64,000 nt of DNA from an uncultured Clostridia bacterium (GTDB taxonomy: Bacteria; Bacillota; Clostridia; Oscillospirales; Ruminococcaceae), in NCBI GenBank assembly GCA_947627875.1, contig CANQXS010000010.1:27610-91609 (forward strand), read 5' to 3'. Shown one piece after another: positions 59,754 to 64,000 of the stretch. Made by a program: the position numbers and the translations under genes. Below the pieces are notes generated by a model, which worked only from the letters and a program-made list of their open reading frames with translations, was not told where the DNA came from and ran no database searches. The stretch's first letter is position 1; each line of letters begins with the position of its first letter.

Positions 59754-60947
59754 ATGGAATACAAGTTTTCGGAAAAATTCATAAACCTCAAGCCTTCGGC
59801 GATCCGCGAGATATTCAAAAGCCTCGGAACGCCCGGGTCTATCTCGTTCGCGGCGGGCAACCCCAGCCCCGAGAGCTTCCCCGTTTCGGATATGAAGCGC
59901 ATAGCCGACGAAGTATTCGAGAACGAGCCCGTCACCGCCCTTCAATACGGCATTACCGAGGGTTACACGCCGCTTCGCAAGCTCGTTTCGGAGCGCCTTA
60001 AGCGCGTTTACAACATCGGCACGCCCGACGACGACCTGATAATCGTCACCGGCGGTCAGCAGGGTATCGAGCTCACCTGCAAGGTGATGTGCAGCGAGGG
60101 CGACGTAGTCCTCTGCGAAGACCCGAGCTTTATCGGCGCGCTCAACGCCTTCCGCTCGCTCGGGGCAAAGCTCGTCGGCGTTCCGCTCGACGGCGACGGC
60201 ATAAATCTTGCCGCGCTCGAGGAAGCGCTCAAGAACAACCCCCGCGCAAGATTTCTCTACACTATCCCGACCTTCCAGAACCCCGCGGGCATCACCACGA
60301 GCCTCGAAAAGCGCCGCGCGGTGCTCGGTCTCGCGAAAAAGTACGATATTCTTATCCTCGAAGACAACCCCTACGGCGACCTCCGCTTTACCGGCGAAGA
60401 CGTCGCGACATATAAGAGTATGGACACCGAGGGGAGAGTCCTCTACTGCGGCTCCTTCTCGAAGATCCTCTCGGCGGGAATGAGAATAGGTTTCCTCTGC
60501 GCAAACAAAGAGCTCATCTCGAAGATAGTAGTCGCGAAGCAGGTCGAGGACGTCCACACAAACGTGCTCTTCCAGATGATCTGCGCGAAATACATCGAGC
60601 AGTGCGACCTTGAGGCTCACATTGCCGAAATACGCAAGCTCTACCGCCACAAGGCGGGGCTTATGCTCTCGGCGCTCGAAAGGTATATGCCGCCCGAAGT
60701 AAGCTTTACCCGCCCCGAGGGAGGAATATTCCTCTGGTGTTCGCTCCCCGAGGGGCTGAGCCTCGGCGAATTCGTTAAGCGCGCCGGAGAAAAGAACGTA
60801 TTCGTCGTCCCCGGTACAGCTTTCAGCCCCGACCCCGAGGCGCCGAACCGCTCGTTCAGGCTCAACTACTCTATGCCCTCCGACGAGGAGATAGAGCGGG
60901 GGATAAAGATCCTCGCGGACATCGCAAAGGATATGCTGAAAAGGTAG
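59754..60947 (+). CDS. Class I/II PLP-dependent aminotransferase
   Basis: 397 residues, related to the 2-aminoadipate/aromatic aminotransferases of the MocR-like branch but without an HTH domain. ISFAAGNPSPESFP near the start, TGGQQGIEL, PTFQNPAG, the PLP lysine in YCGSFSKILSAGMRIGF (about residue 245) and NRSFRLNYS near the end. ATG 59754 follows AGGAGA; residues before it in the longer frame are not family-like. Substrate undetermined. Confidence 0.9.
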   Translation: MEYKFSEKFINLKPSAIREIFKSLGTPGSISFAAGNPSPESFPVSDMKRIADEVFENEPVTALQYGITEGYTPLRKLVSERLKRVYNIGTPDDDLIIVTGGQQGIELTCKVMCSEGDVVLCEDPSFIGALNAFRSLGAKLVGVPLDGDGINLAALEEALKNNPRARFLYTIPTFQNPAGITTSLEKRRAVLGLAKKYDILILEDNPYGDLRFTGEDVATYKSMDTEGRVLYCGSFSKILSAGMRIGFLCANKELISKIVVAKQVEDVHTNVLFQMICAKYIEQCDLEAHIAEIRKLYRHKAGLMLSALERYMPPEVSFTRPEGGIFLWCSLPEGLSLGEFVKRAGEKNVFVVPGTAFSPDPEAPNRSFRLNYSMPSDEEIERGIKILADIAKDMLKR

Positions 60948-60995
60948 AAAAAGCGGCTTGCCGATATAAATCGGAATTCAGCGAGGCAAGATGTT

Positions 60996-61430
60996 ATGAT
61001 AAGAGAAATTACCGAAAAGGATTTTGACGGTCTTTTGTCGCTTTATACGCAACTGCATGATAATCCGTTTCCGAATAAAGATGACAGAGTCGTTTCAATA
61101 TGGAACAGTATTCTTAATGACAAGAATCATCATATAATAGTGGCGGATGAAAACGGCATTTTGGTATCTTCTTGCGTATGCGTTATTATTCCGAATCTGA
61201 CTCATGAGCAACGCCCATACGCTCTGATTGAAAATGTTGTTACCGACAGAGAATACAGGAAAAAGGGTTATGCGACAGCCTGTTTGAATTTTGCAAAGGA
61301 AATTGCACGGCGCGAAAACTGCTATAAAATAATGCTGATGACCGGTTCAAAAAGCAAGGACGTCCTCGGCTTTTATGAACAGGCAGGATATAACCGAAAC
61401 GATAAGACGGCTTTTATACAATGGCTGTAA
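60996..61430 (+). CDS. GNAT family N-acetyltransferase
   Basis: 144 residues. Acetyl-CoA loop NVVTDREYRKKGYATACL at about 82-99, and LGFYEQAGYN near the end. The gene is more A/T-rich than its neighbours, hinting at recent acquisition. AGGCAAG lies upstream. Substrate unknown. Confidence 0.85.
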   Translation: MIREITEKDFDGLLSLYTQLHDNPFPNKDDRVVSIWNSILNDKNHHIIVADENGILVSSCVCVIIPNLTHEQRPYALIENVVTDREYRKKGYATACLNFAKEIARRENCYKIMLMTGSKSKDVLGFYEQAGYNRNDKTAFIQWL

Positions 61431-61454
61431 ATTTTAATATTCGCACTTCTACGC

Positions 61455-61483
61455 AAAAAGCAGACGATTTCCGTCTGCTTTTT
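61455..61483. terminator. Bidirectional terminator after the GNAT gene
   Basis: 12-bp stem AAAAAGCAGACG / CGTCTGCTTTTT with loop ATTTC, between convergent genes. Confidence 0.9.
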
Positions 61484-61508
61484 AAATGCGTGTTCGGTTT
61501 TCGGCGGG

Positions 61509-61976
61509 CTATCTCCTCAATTTTCTTATACCGGCGATAATAATTACCACTAAGTATACAATAAGTATTGCCGATGCGCCGCCGGCGGTGTCTAAAAGGA
61601 CGTCGGTTATCTGCGGTCCGCGAGCCGTCGCGAAGAGCTGAATGGTCTCGTCTAAAACCGATATCGCCAAAACCGACGAAAGCGCGTTCCAAAAGCCCTG
61701 CGCGCCCCATTTTACGTCGCTCCAGAGCAGCGCGAGCTCGGCTCCTATCACCGCGTATTCTACGAAATGGGCGACCTTTCTTACGTTTGTGAGCAAAAAC
61801 TCGGTCAGCCCCTGCGGGGCGTGCAGGAAGACGAGCACCTTTTCCATTATGTCGCGGACTTTGCCGCTCAGCTCGCTCGAATCCTCGCCCGAGAGCGCGG
61901 AATTTATCCAGATAAACCCGACCGTGAGCACGATAAGCGCAAGCGTGAACGCGACGTGAAGCTTCTTTCTTTTCAA
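61509..61976 (-). CDS. VanZ-like membrane protein
   Basis: 155 residues with four membrane helices. KVAHFVEYAVIGAELALL and SVLDETIQLFATARGPQITDVLLDTAG give the conserved KxxHFxEYxxLG and DExxQ-xxxRxxxxxDvlxdxxG core of VanZ-like proteins. Not a proof of glycopeptide resistance. The upstream TrmO-like stop touches its start, so one operon. Confidence 0.85.
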   Translation of the reverse strand: MKRKKLHVAFTLALIVLTVGFIWINSALSGEDSSELSGKVRDIMEKVLVFLHAPQGLTEFLLTNVRKVAHFVEYAVIGAELALLWSDVKWGAQGFWNALSSVLAISVLDETIQLFATARGPQITDVLLDTAGGASAILIVYLVVIIIAGIRKLRR

Positions 61977-62663
61977 TTACTTTTCCTCATTTCCTTTTTC
62001 GAGTTTTGTTACGGTTACAACGCCGCCGCTCGCCTTAAAGCTGAGCGAATAGTTTTTATATTCAAAGCTGTATACCCTTTCGGGGTCGTTCTGATACGAG
62101 GGGCGCGGGTCGTTTCGGAGTATTTCCTCTATAACGGCGGCGTCCTCGGGCGGTATTTTCCGAAAGAGCTCGGGCGGAATGCTCACCTCGAGCTTATAGC
62201 CGCTGAATTTCTCCGCGAAGCCGCACACAGCGTCGGGGCGGCTGTCGGCATAGGCGATATAGGGCTTTATGTCGAATATCGGGGTGCCGTTCATAATATC
62301 CGCCCCCGAGACCAAAAGGACGTCGCCGCGGTCGCGTGTGTGCTCTATTCCCTCGAGCTTAACGCAGCTGAGCCCGAGAGAGTTGGGGCGGAAGGGCGAG
62401 CGGGTCGCGAATACGCCCAAGCGGGTGTTTCCGCCGAGGCGGGGCGGTCTTACCGTCGGGCTGAACTTTTTGCCCAGCGATTCCGAAAACTGCCAGATGA
62501 GCCAGAGGTGGCTGAACTGCTCGATGCCCCTTAGGGCTTCTTTTGCGCGAAATTCCGGCTCAAACACGATTTTTGAGACCGCCGAGCAGAGCCCGCTCTG
62601 CCGCGGTATGCCGAATTTCGACGTAAAGCCGTTTTCGATCCTTGCGATGATTTCAAGCTCCGT
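61977..62663 (-). CDS. TrmO/TsaA-like tRNA methyltransferase, non-standard start
   Basis: About 229 residues of the TsaA-like fold: FGIPRQSGL, FEPEFRAKEALRGIEQFSHLWLIW, TRLGVFATRSPFRPNSLGLS and DIKPYIAYAD. Family members N6-methylate t6A in tRNA-Thr. The conserved N-terminus extends to ELEIIARIENGFTSKFG, before which stands ACG (62661-62663) at 8 nt from GGGAGG, where an ATG is expected. GTG 62567 would delete the conserved start. Either a start mutation, a base error or non-AUG initiation. Confidence 0.75.
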   Translation of the reverse strand, partial: TELEIIARIENGFTSKFGIPRQSGLCSAVSKIVFEPEFRAKEALRGIEQFSHLWLIWQFSESLGKKFSPTVRPPRLGGNTRLGVFATRSPFRPNSLGLSCVKLEGIEHTRDRGDVLLVSGADIMNGTPIFDIKPYIAYADSRPDAVCGFAEKFSGYKLEVSIPPELFRKIPPEDAAVIEEILRNDPRPSYQNDPERVYSFEYKNYSLSFKASGGVVTVTKLEKGNEEK

Positions 62664-63316
62664 AAAAGCCGCCTCCCAAAAAGCCGATTTCAGTTATAAT
62701 ATCATATTCCGAAGCATTTTGCAACAGTATAGCGCGGAAATTATTAAGCCGCAAGCGGAAAAATCTTAAGATTCGGTTACAAAGTTTTTGCTTCCCCATC
62801 CCCCTCCCCTTGAGGGGGAGGGGTATAAAGCTCCTCGAAAGAACTTTCGAGGGCGGGAATTTGGTGCGGCTCTTTTGGGCGCGAATGCGCATCGCCGCGC
62901 CGTTTCCCTTTGTGACCCATTCGGCAAAAGCCCATGGGAAGGCGCGGCTGCCGTAAGCGTTTCAAGGGGAGAGCCCCGAGAGGGTGTTCCACACACTTAA
63001 AGACCCGCAACACATTCCCACGCTTACATTACATCAAAATAATACAGATCGGCTCTTGCTCCTAAAAATGGGTAAGAGCCAATTTAATGTCACAATATGT
63101 GTCGAAAATCAGGTCAAATCTGCGCTGAGAGACGCTTCAGTGGAAAAGACGGAATGATTTCATTGGTTGCCCTGAAATCGAATTTATGTAGGAAAAAGGG
63201 TAGAAATCGGCACATAAAAGCTCAGCAGATACCTTAGCGGTATCTGCCGGGCTTTTTTACTTTCTTCGCTTCATTTTGCCCAAATACTGCAAATCGTACA
63301 GCAAACACACCCTGCC
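62664..63316. other. 653-bp region without a gene
   Basis: Contains a CCCCTCCCC-type hairpin at 62801-62823 and a dispersed-repeat-like stretch to about 63000, a GGCTCTT/AAGAGCC stem near 63051-63081, then a terminator at 63219-63258. No convincing reading frame. The segment 63000-63260 could hold a small RNA; no known RNA was recognised. Confidence 0.5.
63219..63258 (+). terminator. Terminator of an unidentified plus-strand transcript
   Basis: Long stem around CAGATACC / GGTATCTG extended by GCTC/GGGC pairs, loop TTAGC, then six T. No plus-strand gene lies upstream, so it may end a non-coding RNA. Confidence 0.65.
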
Positions 63317-63565
63317 CTAAAGCGGAAAGCCGCAGTTAATAACCTTTGCTCTCGAGAAACTCACCCTCAGCGCCTGCCCGCATCGGTCGCAATATGCCTG
63401 ATACTCCCTCTCCATAGTTATGTGACATCTCGGGCAAACCGGATAGAAAAGCGTTTCCGTAAAGTAATCTAAACGTATAGCGGAAATTACCCTCATCGTC
63501 GTTCTGTAAGATATAGCTTCTTTCGGGTTAATTGCTCGTCGGCGCTTGGCCATTTTCGTCGCCAT
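63317..63565 (-). CDS. Zinc-ribbon protein
   Basis: 82 residues with VCPRC and YCDRCGQ knuckles about 15 residues apart (residues 43-64) and a basic start. Start overlaps the XRE gene end; M5 (63553) is also possible. Similar small proteins accompany mobile elements in Clostridia. Function unknown. Confidence 0.6.
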   Translation of the reverse strand: MATKMAKRRRAINPKEAISYRTTMRVISAIRLDYFTETLFYPVCPRCHITMEREYQAYCDRCGQALRVSFSRAKVINCGFPL

Positions 63566-63896
63566 TCCATAGAGATATCATTTCAAACAGCAGCTCCGCA
63601 AACCTTTTGCGCTTTTCAGGTGTTAAGTCGGACACAAGTGAGAGAAAATCTGTAATCTTCAGGAACGCGCTGAGTTGATCCTCCTTGAAATCTCCTAAAA
63701 GAAAAAAGCATGGGCTGACATTCAATTTTCGGGCTATATGTTCAATCGTAGTCAAGTTTGGATTTCCCGAACCCGATAGGTACTCCTGTAAAGCGGAGCG
63801 GGATATTTCCAACTCCTCCGAGAATTCTGTTATAGATTTTTGCTGTTCGGATTTTATTATGTTAAGTATGGTCGAAAAATTTTTATTTAAATCCAC
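63528..63896 (-). CDS. XRE family transcriptional regulator
   Basis: 122 residues from GTG 63896. SITEFSEELEISRSALQEYLSG and NLTTIEHIARKLNVSPCFFL form a standard XRE helix-turn-helix (residues 20-70); the rest is helical. Co-oriented with the zinc-ribbon gene. It is outside the prophage, but could recognise palindromic operators. Confidence 0.85.
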   Translation of the reverse strand: MDLNKNFSTILNIIKSEQQKSITEFSEELEISRSALQEYLSGSGNPNLTTIEHIARKLNVSPCFFLLGDFKEDQLSAFLKITDFLSLVSDLTPEKRKRFAELLFEMISLWNGDENGQAPTSN

Positions 63897-63949
63897 AAAA
63901 TTCGCCCTTTTCTATCATAAGGGAAAACTTTCCGGAGCTGCAAACCGTT

Positions 63950-63985
63950 TTAAAAAAATATCGTACCTTTTTAGAGGTACGATAT
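63950..63985 (-). terminator. Terminator of a minus-strand gene beyond the window
   Basis: 11-bp stem ATATCGTACCT / AGGTACGATAT (63958-63968 with 63975-63985), followed on the minus strand by a T-rich run (63951-63958). Confidence 0.75.
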
Positions 63986-64000
63986 AATTTTCTGTATATA

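Noticed and set aside
61509..61976. Glycopeptide resistance gene
   Set aside because: VanZ-like proteins are widespread; no vanHAX-type genes are nearby.

Overview
The window looks like a chromosomal segment of an uncultured gut-type Clostridia (Bacillota), most likely Oscillospirales-like. That placement is an inference from gene content and order: a rimP-nusA-ylxR-ylxQ-infB operon, single-chain glycyl-tRNA synthetase, serC-serA, a DUF1015 protein, SecA with a SEC-C tail, sigma-A promoters and AGGAGG ribosome sites. No rRNA, tRNA or CRISPR array was seen.

Layout. 1-20.5 kb is chromosomal: the translation/transcription operon (minus strand), glyS, a large secreted beta-sandwich protein, serC-serA, a polysaccharide deacetylase, a TatD nuclease, two tandem transglutaminase-like lipoproteins, an orphan metal/cobalamin-type binding lipoprotein, and a run of RNA/protein modification genes (tsaD, rimI, rsmI, trmN6-like, dusB). 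20.5-21.1 kb holds a 195-bp tandem repeat made from the 5' end of dusB, plus a GC-rich hairpin array. 21.18-49.43 kb is a complete-looking siphovirus-type prophage. 49.5-62.7 kb returns to chromosome: polA, a HAD phosphatase, a papain-like amidase, membrane proteins, DUF1015, secA, a PLP aminotransferase, a GNAT, VanZ-like and TrmO-like genes. 62.7-64 kb is mostly non-coding, with a small XRE regulator and a zinc-ribbon protein.

The prophage is the notable part. Early genes (many small Cys-rich proteins and an HUH-type Rep-like protein) lead into HNH, terminases, portal, ClpP-type protease, HK97 capsid, connectors, tail tube, a frameshifted chaperone pair, tape measure, tail tip, a BppU-like shaft protein and a receptor-binding protein. 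Directly behind lies a diversity-generating retroelement (DGR): a variable repeat (VR) at the 3' end of the receptor-binding gene, a 112-bp template repeat (TR), and a reverse transcriptase. Of 13 TR adenines compared, 10 differ in the VR, against 9 of 83 other positions. Holin and GH25 lysin follow.

No tyrosine or serine integrase is visible. Instead a full IS30-family DDE transposase ends 50 bp from the right end, an IS30-type helix-turn-helix protein opens the left end, and the two ends form a 14-bp inverted repeat (12/14) flanked by TAATG direct repeats inside a 17-bp exact duplication. The most economical reading is a DGR-carrying tailed phage that moves by an IS30-type transposase and sits exactly between the divergent dusB and polA promoters. 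The transposase operon has its own sigma-A promoter with a perfect 14-bp palindrome in the spacer, as expected for a repressed switch.
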